A stretch of DNA of 64,000 nt from Thuidium tamariscinum (Eukaryota > Streptophyta > Bryopsida > Hypnales > Thuidiaceae): assembly GCA_947034885.2 (NCBI GenBank), contig OX344752.2:30300386-30364385 (forward strand), read 5' to 3'. The position numbers and the translations under genes are program-made. Below, in pieces: positions 33,302 through 44,980 of the stretch (position 1 is the stretch's first letter; the number at the start of each line of letters is the position of its first letter). The notes under the pieces are model-generated. The model saw nothing but the letters and a program-made list of their open reading frames with translations. It did not search any database and was not told where the DNA came from.

Positions 33302-34982
33302 ACATTCTTCCAGGATTACCAATGTCATGTTTCCCACTTTCCCTAGTGTACTGAAACCATATTTTATTTGTATCTTAGACTCATTTAAGACTCCCCAAGC
33401 CCACCTCCAGTTGAAAGGACTGACCCAGCAAAGGAAGCAGCTCTTACCAGAAGTGACGAGTTGCTTATCAGAAGAGATGTGCCTGAAATCATTGGTGGTC
33501 CCGCCTCTTCTCACTGGTCAATGATTCTCCTTTTCCACATGCACTGCTCATCAAGCAGGCAGCAGGCAGGCCGGGCTCAGGCTCAGGCAGGCTCACTCAT
33601 TCACTGATGAACACTCTTACTCCAAGTAACTTAATCGTTCACATTCAACCGACATCGAGTAAGTCGATTAGTTCATGAATGATCCTGTAAAACAAGTTTT
33701 TCGGAATGCTGCAAGAAATAATTCTACCCGAACGGCGATGGAGTTGGAGAAGATTCTCCATGGATAGTAAGTATCAATTGGCACGGGTGGTGCACAAAGG
33801 AAAACGTAGTTTCCTGTCACAGAGATTCACGGCACATTTCGGTGTGGAGTCTTGAATAGAGAAGCTCGATCTCAACTAAACAATGGACTGAATTTAGACT
33901 GTTGTTTTGATTCGTGTTTTTTATGTTTTGGTGGTGCTCTGAAAGTTGTAGTTGTTTTCAGAACGAAAGAGCAAGATTTTCATGCGGATTTTTACTTGGA
34001 TTGGCGCTTTGGATGTCACTCTTGGATCTCTTCACGAACTGAATTTCGAAGGATGAAGAGGACCCATCGAGGTCGTTGAACACCTTTAGGACAGTCTGAC
34101 TATGCCATCTTTTTCCATCGCCCCACGCCATCGTTACAACTGTATAGCGTGCTGCAGCTAACTTTTTCCTGTGGTCATTTGTAGCTGGTACCTGGCTATG
34201 GCGTCTTCCCGACTCACACCTTCTGATCCCTCCCACAGGGAATGATTTCATTCTCAGCCTCGGATACGCCTTCTCTGTTTGTAGGATGTGACTTTGGTGG
34301 GGTTCGTTTCATTGCACGCATCCATGGCAGTTGGAACGACAATTCACTCGATTTGACAGAAAGGGTAGCAAGCTGCTAGCCACCGATTGGAATTCACTTC
34401 CCTTTTACGGTACTCACAAGACGTAGGTGGGAGGTGCAGCCTAGGAGAGTGACAGCATTCTCGTAGTAAACACACCAGCGCAGAATCCTGAACCGCAAAA
34501 GCAGCAAGAGATCGACGCCGCGATCGAGAGCAGTAGGGACCCCTCATACCCTTTTCATGTTGCTTGGACTATGCTGTCAAGAGAATGCCACGGCTACAGA
34601 ATTTGGATCTCATCGCACCTCACCTCTCTTCGACATTGTCGGGGTAGACAAGATTGGTAGAGCGTGGATCTAATTAGAGAGCACTGAGACTGATGTTTGG
34701 GATCGCTACGGTGTGTGTTGGGCATGAATTCGGGGTATACAAGGCTCTTAGAATATGGATCTAGTTACGGATCACGAAGCCTGATGTTCGGGGCGGCCAT
34801 GATGTGTTGCTCATGAATTCGACTTGGGCATCGGCCTCTTGTTCTTGTTCTTGTTCTTGTTCTTCTTGGGTCCCGAATTCGGGTTTAATTGTGATTGGGT
34901 TGCCGGTGGAAGAGCTTGGATTCCAAGAGAGCCTATGGAGTAGTGGCGTGAAGAATTTGAACAGGTAGTAGTGCTTGGCATC
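33302..34982 (+). other. Upstream region and leader of MCA copy 1
   Basis: No coding domain is seen. G+C content rises towards the gene. A CAGG-rich low-complexity patch lies at 33555-33595 and a (CTTGTT)n hexanucleotide run at about 34838-34868, some 115 bp before the ATG. The region presumably contains the promoter and 5' UTR, but no TATA box or start could be fixed. Confidence 0.4.
34838..34868. repeat. Hexanucleotide microsatellite (CTTGTT)n
   Basis: About five units in the probable 5' leader of MCA copy 1. Confidence 0.85.
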
Positions 34983-37900
34983 ATGGCGGCGTTGCTCAAC
35001 TGGGTGCCATGGCTGGCGGTGGGCGATGTCGCCAACGTGGGGCAACTGGCGGGCATCAACGCCGTGCAACTCATCGCCTTGATCGTGAAAGCGGCCAACA
35101 ACGCGCGCATGCACAAGAAGAACTGTCGACAGTTCGCACAGCACCTGAAGCTCATCAGCAACTTGCTGGACCAGCTCAACTTGTCCGACCTCAAGCAGCG
35201 CCCGGAGTGTCGGGAGCCTCTGGAGCATCTGGAGCGGGCGCTGCGGAAGGCCGTGGTGTTGGTGGAGAGCTGTAGGGACAAGAGTTACTTGTATTTGGTG
35301 GCCATGGGATGGATGTACGTGACCAAGTTTCGAGAGTACCAGGACGAAATCGACAAGTATCTCAAGCTCATTCCACTCATCTCCCTTGTCGAGAATAGCC
35401 GGGTAAGCATCCTCTCAGAACTAGTCTCGCATTTCCATCGTGTATGTAACCCCAATAATGGACTAGGTAACTCGAATCTGAAGCCTTGTGGTCGAAAACA
35501 GTACAATCATTGCTGAGTTGTGCAAGTAACGAAGGGTGTACATTTTCATCAACCACTAGGCACCATAACGAAACGAAGATTAATCATTCTTTTCTCTCAT
35601 TCAAAACTGCGAATGGAATTTTTTTTTTTTCACACAGCTCCGAAGTATTAGTCTAAATTTATTTGAGTTATGCAACGTAATCCCATTTCTTTAATTCTTG
35701 GTGGTGCGACGGTGGAAAAGCAAATCTTGGAAAATTGGGTGCCGAATTAGAAATTGAAATGAAGGAAGCACTTATGGCTTACAGCGCATCTCCTCTTCTC
35801 AAATGTCTGCCTACCACCTCTAGATTATAAGTCTCCACCCTCATTCGCTGTGAACTCAACTAGTATAACCCTCTAGGCATGTAATCACATTTAATTTGTT
35901 GTTATTTTGTGATGGCTATGCTAGAATGAGTATCGTATGCAAGGTGCCTATGGCCTACGATGAACACACAGTCTTCTCACTCAAAGACTTAGTGCAACAT
36001 ATATTAGACCCTCGGTAGGATCCACTAACCATTGTGTTTATGTGTCCCAGTAATGTGAAAGTACTGCCTCGACATGGAAAAACACATCCCCTGCCTCTCC
36101 TTTGCCTCTCCCCTGCCTCCGCATATTAGCAAAGACTCTACTTAAGTTCCACATTATTTAACTAGTACTGTGGGAATCAATGGGTATGGACGTGTGCTCA
36201 TGAATCTCAATGGATGCAGGAGCGGCTGCGGGCGATTGCGAAAGACAAACGGAAGTACACGATGGAAGAGTCGGAGGTGAAAGTGCAAGCGACTCTACTG
36301 AAGCCCGAGCGCTCCCGACGAGAGTCCATGCGCTTGTCACGACAGCTCTCACGCCGCTACCCGGGATTACCTTTGGACATCGCCTTAAGGGAAGAGAATA
36401 CCAAGCTCCGCAAAGAGCTCGAACACATGAAGGTAATTACTTCAGCATTCGTGCATTCTGGACAACAGTTTGTTTACGGTAGTGTAAGTAAGTGTTTGAT
36501 TTTGTGGCCGCGGAGGTGAGTTGCTTACGCAAATCTTGACATCTGTTTAATTAATTCTTAGTTTCCATTGTTCCTCAAGGGAGGGTAATCGGACTACTGC
36601 TCTGGTGACACCAAATTTGCTTGGTTTGATAAAAAAAAGAAAATTAATTTATCTTGATGTCTTAGGGCTCTTCAAAACATCCATTGCATTCAATTCTATC
36701 TGCGGCTTTGGAGTACTTCTACAATATGCTGAACATCTGACGGATTTAGTGTCCCGACCAGGTTTGTTTTTTTCATTTTTGAAGAAGTGCCATAGTGGCG
36801 ATATGAAATGTTATAGTAGTGCTCCAAATTGCAACATTCATCCACTTATTGGATGTACAGTATGGTTTTCATCCACAATTAGGCAATTTCATCTAATATT
36901 TTTTCAAATTTCAAAGTTGTCTGGTGATTTCATCCAATTTTTTGGGCACATTTTATAACCTTTTTTAGCCAGATTTTTTTTTTCTGGTGAAATCTGGCAC
37001 CAAAAAGCCAAAAAAAAACTGGTCCCAACGTTGGACTTCCATGCTTTTTTGAAAGACTTTTTAGTGGGTCATTTGAGACATGTTTTTTTGTTCGGATTTT
37101 TTTTTCTTTTAACCAACACTGGCAGTGTTCTTCATTCATTCTGGTGGTACAGAATTCGATCATATTTGAAATAAAATTTTCACAGTGTGAAGTACCAAAT
37201 TTTTCATTTAAAGACCATATAATCTCGATTGTTGCAAATTTTCAGCGTAGTAGAACTGCTGTGTCCCATGTGCAGGCATGCATGGAGCTAGAAAAATGCG
37301 ACGTGATTGAGCACCTGATAGACTTCACAGAAACTGTAGCAGCTGACCCTGTAATCCTCGAGCAAGCCATGGCTGATATCCCTGAAGAGGGTGAGCCTGA
37401 GGAGCAAGGAGACAGATTCAGGAAGTCATCTCGTAGCATGAGGACCGTGGTGAAGGAGACATCCAAGCGAGACATCCAACATCCCAAGCCGTCGTTGTAA
37501 GTGACAATTAGCCTTGCATCGTCAATTTCGTTAATTTGGCGTGATTCCGAGCGGCTAAACCTGTGACATTCATCCGCACGAAGCTCTAAAAACTAGAACT
37601 AGTCTAGTATGAATTTACATTTAAGGCCTTGTGCCCTGAAACGTGACTAAGTCTAGGAATTCTGCCAAAGGACGAAATTAACATTTTCGAGCTCATTTCC
37701 TCCGACGCTGGACTAGGAGATCAATAGAAATGGACTCTTCAGCTCCTCTTCAAACATTCTATTAGCAGCTTAGTCTCTTCACGTCATTGATCTTTTTAAT
37801 TAACTACCTCAATTGTGGAGCGTTTGAGGTAAAAACAGTGCATGTTGGAACTGGGCATGCAATTGAGGATGCACTTTTGTCGCAAGGAGGTTCTAGGCTT

Positions 37901-40032
37901 GAGTTATTTACCATAAATCTCAATGAAGATGCTCCAGTACGTCTTTGATGATCTAGTGTTAAAAGAATCTCGATCTTGGAACATTGAGTGCCAAAATGAC
38001 TTAAACATGAGCTCCTCTTCTGGAATGACTACTTCTCTACCAGTAGATTACATCAGGGCCTCCTTCATTTTGGATATTGATATCTTTAATTCTCATCCTC
38101 TTCGGTCAACCCTAATTGTTGCAGGCAAGGGCACCTTCCTCAGGATCAACAGCTTGTAATATACGATGGAGCATCGAGGAAAGATCCTTCGTACGGGCCT
38201 TCATCGTCTTTCAACAGTGCCCGCAGCAACTACGAGTTCGATGACTGGCACCACGACCTGTGTGACTGTTGCTCCGAGCCCTGCTTATGTACGTTGTTTG
38301 CGAAACTTCTTTTCTTTTCTTTTCTTTTCAATAGCATGCAGGCTCCCTGATCAGCATTTCGAATTGCCACTGATGCATCATGCATTCTCTGAAGCTTGCG
38401 GTGTAGACATTCCACAATTTGTAGATTTTTATTCGTGGTAGACCTCACCCTCGTGTTTGGGCTGCATTAGGAGGTTCAAACAAACGCGAATCATGTTTGT
38501 TTGTTGCTTAAGAATGATGATGTTGATGTGGAATGTGATTTTGGATGATTTGCAACAGGTATTGACACTTTCTGCTACCCTTGTGAGACATTTACTCTCG
38601 TTGCAAGCAGAGTCACCGATGGCAAGACGTGTAGGTTGCTTCCCTATTTTGTCAAATCTAATTATGGGAGTAATGCATTGAAAATAAATTGCATTACTCA
38701 ATTGGATGTCTGCTATATGCCATTTCTTGTATTTGGTTGTTCAACTCAGTGCAGCTGTGATTAGCCACTTGAGTTCGTTTTAGAAGTTTATCAATGAGTT
38801 TGGTAACCTTGAAGGTCAAGGAATCACATAATTAGTCTCGTATTTTTAAGCTGTTCTAATTAATCCATTTGGATTTTCTACTTTTTCAAAAATTGTAACT
38901 ATAATTTATTATCACACGCATGCAATGTTCTTCACTGAAACAAGTTTGAACTGGTGCGCAGCTCAAGACTCTGCGTGTGCTCAGTTGGCATTTCATACAG
39001 CTTACTGTGGATGCTGTTGCTACACCTGTTGCACACGACGAAAAGTCCGCCAGCGTTTCAATATCCCGGTAAGGATCTCATGGTCAAGAATAATAACTTT
39101 TGCCTCAAAACCAGCGAATGAAGAGTTTGTTGGGGTTAGTTTTGCAAACTACGTCACATGGACATAGCTAGAACTGGAAGTAAAACTCAGAATTGAATAA
39201 TCGACTTCAGGTTTGGCAGATCACAGTTTTGAGAGAACAAAATGAAGCAAATGATTAATAGAAAACTAACTTAGTTATATCATGAGGTTACTTCTCGATC
39301 AGTTCTTCACAGATCATTTAGTATTCAATAAATCGAACTCACTGATGCAGTGCACTTGTGCAGGGTGATTGTATTAGCGACTACTGGACGCATGTCTACT
39401 GTTGCTGTTGTGCAATTTTACAAGAATTTCACGAGCTTCGTTTCCAAGAAAAGCAGGGTATGTCCTCGTAACTCCAATTCCTCTTGAGGCAGAGGATCTA
39501 GTTTTCTTCTTGGAGCCCGCTATTTCTTTGCCCTAATATGATGACAAGGGTATTCTAACAGCAACTCATCCACGCACTCATCTGCTTGGAATCTCTTGCA
39601 AGTGGTATAATCAATGGCAATGCATGACTTGAGTGAATGTCTATGAACCTTAGAATGGAAATCGGGGTGATCTATAATGCTCAACTTCAACGAAAATTTA
39701 CGCATTCAAACTGTTTGTTCAGAAAATCCTCAACAGATTCTATTCGTCCCCCGAAAGATCTATTCGGTCAATCTTTTTTGCCACACTAACAAAACACGCT
39801 TAAACTAACAAAAATAGTACCCGCAACCTTGAGTCTCTCACTGGAAAATAATGTGCGACATGGGAGAGACTCCAATGCCGTCCAGCCATTAACTCAGTTA
39901 CACCAAATTTCTGTCCAAACTTTGTGGTATTTACACGTGATGATCTCTAATTGTGTGATATAATGAATTTGCTCTGCAGCACGGACAATGCAGGAACCAC
40001 CATTGGAACAGGAGATGGAAAGCTACAGATGA
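34983..40032 (+). CDS. MCA: MCA (Mid1-complementing activity) mechanosensitive Ca2+ channel-like protein, full-length copy 1
   Basis: Eight coding exons with GT/AG introns join in frame: 34983-35402, 36220-36432, 37276-37496, 38125-38288, 38559-38630, 38962-39068, 39364-39457, 39980-40032. The product is 447 aa, close to the ~420 aa usual for plant MCA proteins. These are plasma-membrane proteins linked to stretch-activated calcium entry. Residues 1-140 (exon 1) are the MCA N-terminal domain, recognised by IVKAANNARMHKKNCRQFA and SYLYLVAMGW. Residues 141-285 correspond to the EF-hand-like and coiled-coil section. Residues ~326-421 form a Cys-rich PLAC8 domain (CDCCSEPCLC, CGCCCYTCC, CCCCA). 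Start: ATG 34983 is the first in-frame ATG and agrees with copy 2. Position 26 is Asn (GINAV), where flowering-plant MCAs have Asp (GIDAV). Exon borders were placed by hand from splice sites and frame. Confidence 0.93.
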
Positions 40033-41906
40033 TTTTTATGCAATTATAACTTTCGAGGCGAGAAAGCCGAATACCACAATGGAGATTTTCAAACGAGCAC
40101 CATTTCAAGGTGTACTAATCCCCATTTAAGGAGCTGACTTACGAAGCCAACTTCACATTGCCATCCACGACATAATTTTCGGACCCATTAGTCCTGACTT
40201 TGGAATGCCCTGAAGATCCATTACATTTTTCACGACGATTAGGCTCCTCAACATAGAAACTGAATGAATTGGAGCAAGAGTCAAGTGGGCTGACGACCTG
40301 GTGCAGGAGCAAACAATATTCGGGGTGATGAATTTGGTGAAAATTCAGCGTTTGAGACACGCACCCCTCCAACTCTTGAGAGAACTAGAGAAGGGTATGT
40401 GTGAGCTTACATTAATTGTGCAATGTGTATCAATTGCACTAATTTTAGTATGACTTTGTTCATATACACTAATACACTTGGTCGAGGCGTCAGAAGGCCA
40501 GAGACAGAGACCAGTGATTTAAATTACTGTAGCTTACTTGACTTGGGAAGCGAGTGCAACATCCTCGTAAGTACCGCGATGGATGTGACTTAATGGTGTC
40601 ACTAATGTGTGAGCATTGTACAGTACAAATATTGGGTGGTGATATAAAATTGTGTAATTTTAAAGTACTCTCCCTTGTGAGAACTGAGAAGGCAGGGTGA
40701 GCTATTACTGAGTACATTTTATTTTCAGGTAAGATTGTACGTTAACCGACCCTGGAACGCTGGGCTCACTGGGTAGTGGTTACCGTGGAAATCATCCTTT
40801 TTGGTGCCTTGTGAATCATTTGCTTGTGAATCATTTGCTTGAAAGAACTCACGAGCACTCATTGGAGATGAAACTATTGTGCAAGACCTCCCTTGTTCAC
40901 ACAAAATATTGAAGATGAACATTTGTACTTTGGTCTTATATAGAAGGAATTAGACATTTTTGGGTTCTCTAGATTAAAAAAAAAAAATTTTAAACTATTT
41001 TGGGCCATGCTAGGGTATGTTCTAGACCCCTCCTAGCTGATTTGGGGTCTACGATTGCAAATATGAATTCAGAATTTGCAAAAAAGAAATTCTTGCATTT
41101 TCCCCCAAGGTAAATCCACCTACTGGGCCCAAATATGAATTCCGAATTTGCAAAAAAAAAAATCTTGCATTTTCCCCCAAGGTAAATCCACCTACTGGGC
41201 CTAAATCCACCTACTGGGCCCACCTTCAACGGTAGGATTTAACGTCCTGCATAGAAGGATTCTTTGTCATTTATTGGACACTTCATACTTGCAATGACAT
41301 TATAAGAATAAGTGAAGTGTAAATTTTTAGTCCCACTAAAGCAATTTATAATGAAAACTAGGAAATTTTCATAAATGACACTTTATTTATTTATTTTATA
41401 CAAAATTTATGGGAGGTCAAAGATCAATTGGTAATTCTTTCTAATTTGTTCTCTAATTTTATCATTTCTGTATTGAACATTGTGCAACAACTCTATGATA
41501 CTTATTATGTTATTTACTTGACATCCTATTGTATACAAACTTTGAGTTAGTTGATTCTACTTTATGTTGATATTGTTCAACAATCTAATAAGGATTATTC
41601 TACCAAATAAAATATTGTGAAAAATTCAGCCTTGATAAATGAATATTTTTTTAAACTAATTTTTACAAGGTTGACATCCAATTTGTTTCACACCCATGAC
41701 ATTGTGAGTAATTCAACTTTGATTCAACTCAAGTTCTTGGCTATGAGCTCTTAATTTTAATGGATGGTAGCTTGAGTTGGTAATACTTATTTTTTATCCT
41801 TATCTAAAATTCGCAGCTATAGATTCTTGATTGCCTATCTAAAATTCTAGCCTTAGTGAGTTTAGAATCTTTAGAAAGAAGATATATCTTCTTTTCAAAT
41901 ATCTAG
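40033..41906. other. 3' flank of MCA copy 1 and intergenic DNA with a dispersed repeat
   Basis: The first few hundred bases are presumably 3' UTR. At 40990-41245 lies an inverted copy of the repeat at 28090-28270. Within it, a ~72-bp unit (CAAATATGAATTC...CTACTGGGCC) is duplicated and the 19-bp TAAATCCACCTACTGGGCC recurs three times. From 41250 on the DNA is AT-rich with nothing recognised. Confidence 0.5.
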
Positions 41907-42134
41907 CACTAGAAGAAAATCGTGTTAAAATCCATAGAAACACGTCACCTAGTTTATGTTGAGTCCCTGTTTCAAAACACAGTCAAAATGCAATCAAAAC
42001 GCAAAAAAACGCAAAAAAAGCATTTTTTGCGGTTTCTTGCGTTTTAATTGCATTTTGACTGTGTTTTGAAACAAGAACTCAACATAAACTAGGTGACGTG
42101 TTTTCAGGGATTTTAACATGGTTTTCTTCTAGTG
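41907..42134. mobile_element. CACTA-type foldback MITE, second example
   Basis: 228 bp, starting CACTAGAAGAAAATCG and ending GGTTTTCTTCTAGTG. Nearly palindromic arms meet around an A-rich/T-rich centre (CAAAAAAACGCAAAAAAAGC). A 3-bp duplication TAG flanks it (41904-41906, 42135-42137). Confidence 0.88.
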
Positions 42135-42137
42135 TAG

Positions 42138-43569
42138 TAAAGCATATTAGTTGAAGTAGTAGACACTTACAATATTGACTTTTGACTTTAAAATCATACA
42201 TCTTTTCTTTAATATCTTTCATGATATTTAATTAGTAGGATATGCATGCTTGTAAGAAAAAACAAAAGGATTCACTCCTAAGGATTTAAGAATGTTATGT
42301 GAAGTGTAGATGGTTTTTAATGATAATACTCAATGCCCATTTTTGGAATACATATCCACTTTTAGTTGTAATTTTTTATATGGTAATTAAAGAATGAGAC
42401 CTCTCATATGTGAGTAAGAGAACTCACTCACCCTAATTTAAAATATGTTATTTTGGTAAATTAGTGTCACACTTATTAATAGGAGAAATTAAGATCATAT
42501 TGCCAAGTCTAGTTTTTGACACAAGTTTGTCAACATTCCATTAGATAGTGAAAAAAATGTTATATTGTATAATGTCATCTACCTTTCTACACCAGCTTAG
42601 ATTTGTGAAAATGAAAAAAAAATGGATGTTTGTGATCAATTTTTTTTAACACTAATTGACACCAACTTTCCCAACATTCATCCAAATTTTGGATGAGATA
42701 GAGCTTGACAAACTCAAACCTATTAGAATGAATGACATTTTGCTCCAAACTCCTTTTATTTATAATAGACTACTACTATTAGGCCTTGACATTATATTTC
42801 ATAATGCTCTCAAATCTCCCTATTCTTAAGCATTATATGATCCTTAACTAGAAAAATGAAGCTACTTTCATCATTTCAAAATTTGCTTACTAAGATAAAA
42901 TAACCTATCACATGTAAGAATTAGGAGTTTTCCCTCATGCCATTGCATATATTAAGAAATTTTTTTTTGCATAAAGACAAATGCAAGAAGTAGTGAGTGC
43001 AATTGAAATTACATTTTTAAAATAAAGAACAAATTTTCTATGAATTTTTGAAGTATTTTGCCCAAAAGAGTCTAGAAACTAGCCTAAAACCAACAAAAAT
43101 TGTATTGAATATGCTCATCTTATTCATCTAAGAGCACTACTTCACATTTACTAGAATGTATGATTAGGAGTATTTTCCTCCCCAATTGCAAGCCCAAGAA
43201 GTGGTCAAAATAAACCATTTTCTACACAAACCACCCTCCAAATACCATCTTCCTATCTTTGCATTTGCTACCTTCTTTGAATGCTCAACATCTTACTTGT
43301 ATCAAATTGCATCAATATTGTGGGCTTGGTTATCAAGCCAAATATCATTTTACAATTCTACCCCCAATTAGTAGTCTAAGTTGGTGCTCGTAGCAAGGTA
43401 GTGTCAAGAATAGACTTCCAGGTCAATCTTCACTAGGCACAAATGGTAAGAATGACTAGAAGGCAAGTCAATTTGTGGTTGAGAAGGAACACTTGGACCT
43501 CAAGGGAACATTTTGTTGAGCCACATTTTTAAAGAATGGTTAGCAATGCTCTCAAGTGGGCACAATAAT
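42138..43569. other. AT-rich intergenic DNA
   Basis: No gene, tRNA or delimited transposon is visible. Small open frames (for example 43186-43371) have no recognisable content. Confidence 0.5.
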
Positions 43570-43780
43570 TTTTAATTTGGAAGGCCATACATAGTCACTT
43601 CCTACAATAATTCACACTTAAGAAATTGGGTGTTCCTAATGAGGTCACTAATCACTCCATTGGTGTTAGGTAAGACATTGATCATGACCCAAATCTCATA
43701 AACTGAAAACCCTGTCATGGTCATTCCCTAGGTGTCCGTGATGGGTCATTTGACCATGATACGCTCTTTTACCTTATACT
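43570..43780 (+). repeat. Dispersed repeat, copy 2 (partner at 19440-19690)
   Basis: Collinear with the first copy: GTCACTTCCTACAATAATTC, GGTCACTAATCACTCC and TTTTACCTTA words occur in the same order and orientation. Confidence 0.6.
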
Positions 43781-44980
43781 AACTTACCTTGGAAAACTGA
43801 TATTAAAATCTCTGAGTCCATGCGTTTCTCCTTCTTGGCATCTGTGTGCCTCACGGGGAAACTGTACCACGAACCTTACAGCAGAAGTGCAGAACCCTGC
43901 TTTCGCCAGAGCCTCATGCAGTCGTGCCTCGTTCTCTGCTTCTCCCTCATTTGCAACATAGCCCCCGGTTTGGGTCTCCTCTCTCTTCCCTTGGGGCTGG
44001 TGGCAGCTAAGGTATGTTAGATATGCAATGTGAGTCGACTTGCTACAGAACCTCTTCGTGCTGTGATTCCACGTAAGTTCCCAGTCTCTTGACTTCCTTC
44101 TTAGTTCACAATTTCATTGCATTGCCAGTTGCAGATCTTGTACGTACTTGTCGCTGGAAAGGTTTCTTTGGGGACGGAGGGGTGTAAGTTTAGGCGACTT
44201 GGGGCTGAGGTTGTGAGCTCTTATATGCAAATGAAGACACTGTAGCGACCGAAGATTCGATCTCCCGAAATGAAAGTCCAGTTCTGTCGATCTGTCTACC
44301 TAGGAATAGAATAGGTTTTCTTCAGAATCACTGCCAAAATCAGAATCTCTAGCTATGTGTACACATTCACGCTACTTGTGTACTACCACCCACAGCTGCT
44401 ACTGTTTTCCTCTAGGATCTCGACAGGAATTAAGACTCTAACAACAAACACGTGAATTTTTATACTACTCAAGATATTTGTGTATTGAGCAGTGCATTGC
44501 GGACCCCTACAAATGCGACACTCCACTGACATCGAGCATATCGGAGCCTTGCATGCATGTCTCTACAGTACAGAATCGATAGCCCTGTCTTCACTTGAAG
44601 TGTTCATGGTAATGTGCGTAGCTTGTAGCACAACAACAATATAATGCTTTCTCTTCTTAATGTTGTTTCAAATTTCAACTTAGCTCCTAATGTTGTATCC
44701 GACCCCCAGAGTACTGTACGTTAAGTTTCTTTTTCAATGCTGTTTTAAATGAGAGTTCGTACTCGTGTTTACAACTATATGTGTTCTTGGTGTAGGTCTT
44801 GATGGGGTACGTCACCAGAGCTTGAAGCAGTGTAGTGACATACAGTTCCATTTAAGGAAGAAGATGAAACAGAAGTTATGTAGGTTTTGACGGAGCTGGA
44901 GTAAACCAACAATGTACGGAAGTCGGTTTGTGAGAGAAGGTCGAGACTGAAGGGCAAGAGTTGGAGACTGAGCTATTGCA
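43781..44980 (+). other. Upstream region of MCA copy 2
   Basis: Less AT-rich than the preceding DNA, as expected for a promoter and leader. A 66-codon frame (43820-44020) ends close to a donor-like AAGGTATG at 44010, so a non-coding first exon is possible but unproven. No similarity to the leader of copy 1 was noticed apart from the bases just before the ATG. Confidence 0.35.

Noticed and set aside
33296-33524. Overlapping open frames on both strands upstream of MCA copy 1
   Set aside because: They are short, without domains, and overlap the end of a TIR element; likely chance.
34761-35281. Long minus-strand open frames opposite MCA copy 1 exon 1 (also 44812-45279 opposite copy 2)
   Set aside because: They are reverse-frame shadows of a GC-rich conserved coding exon. 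The plus-strand reading is a clear MCA domain with matching splice sites.
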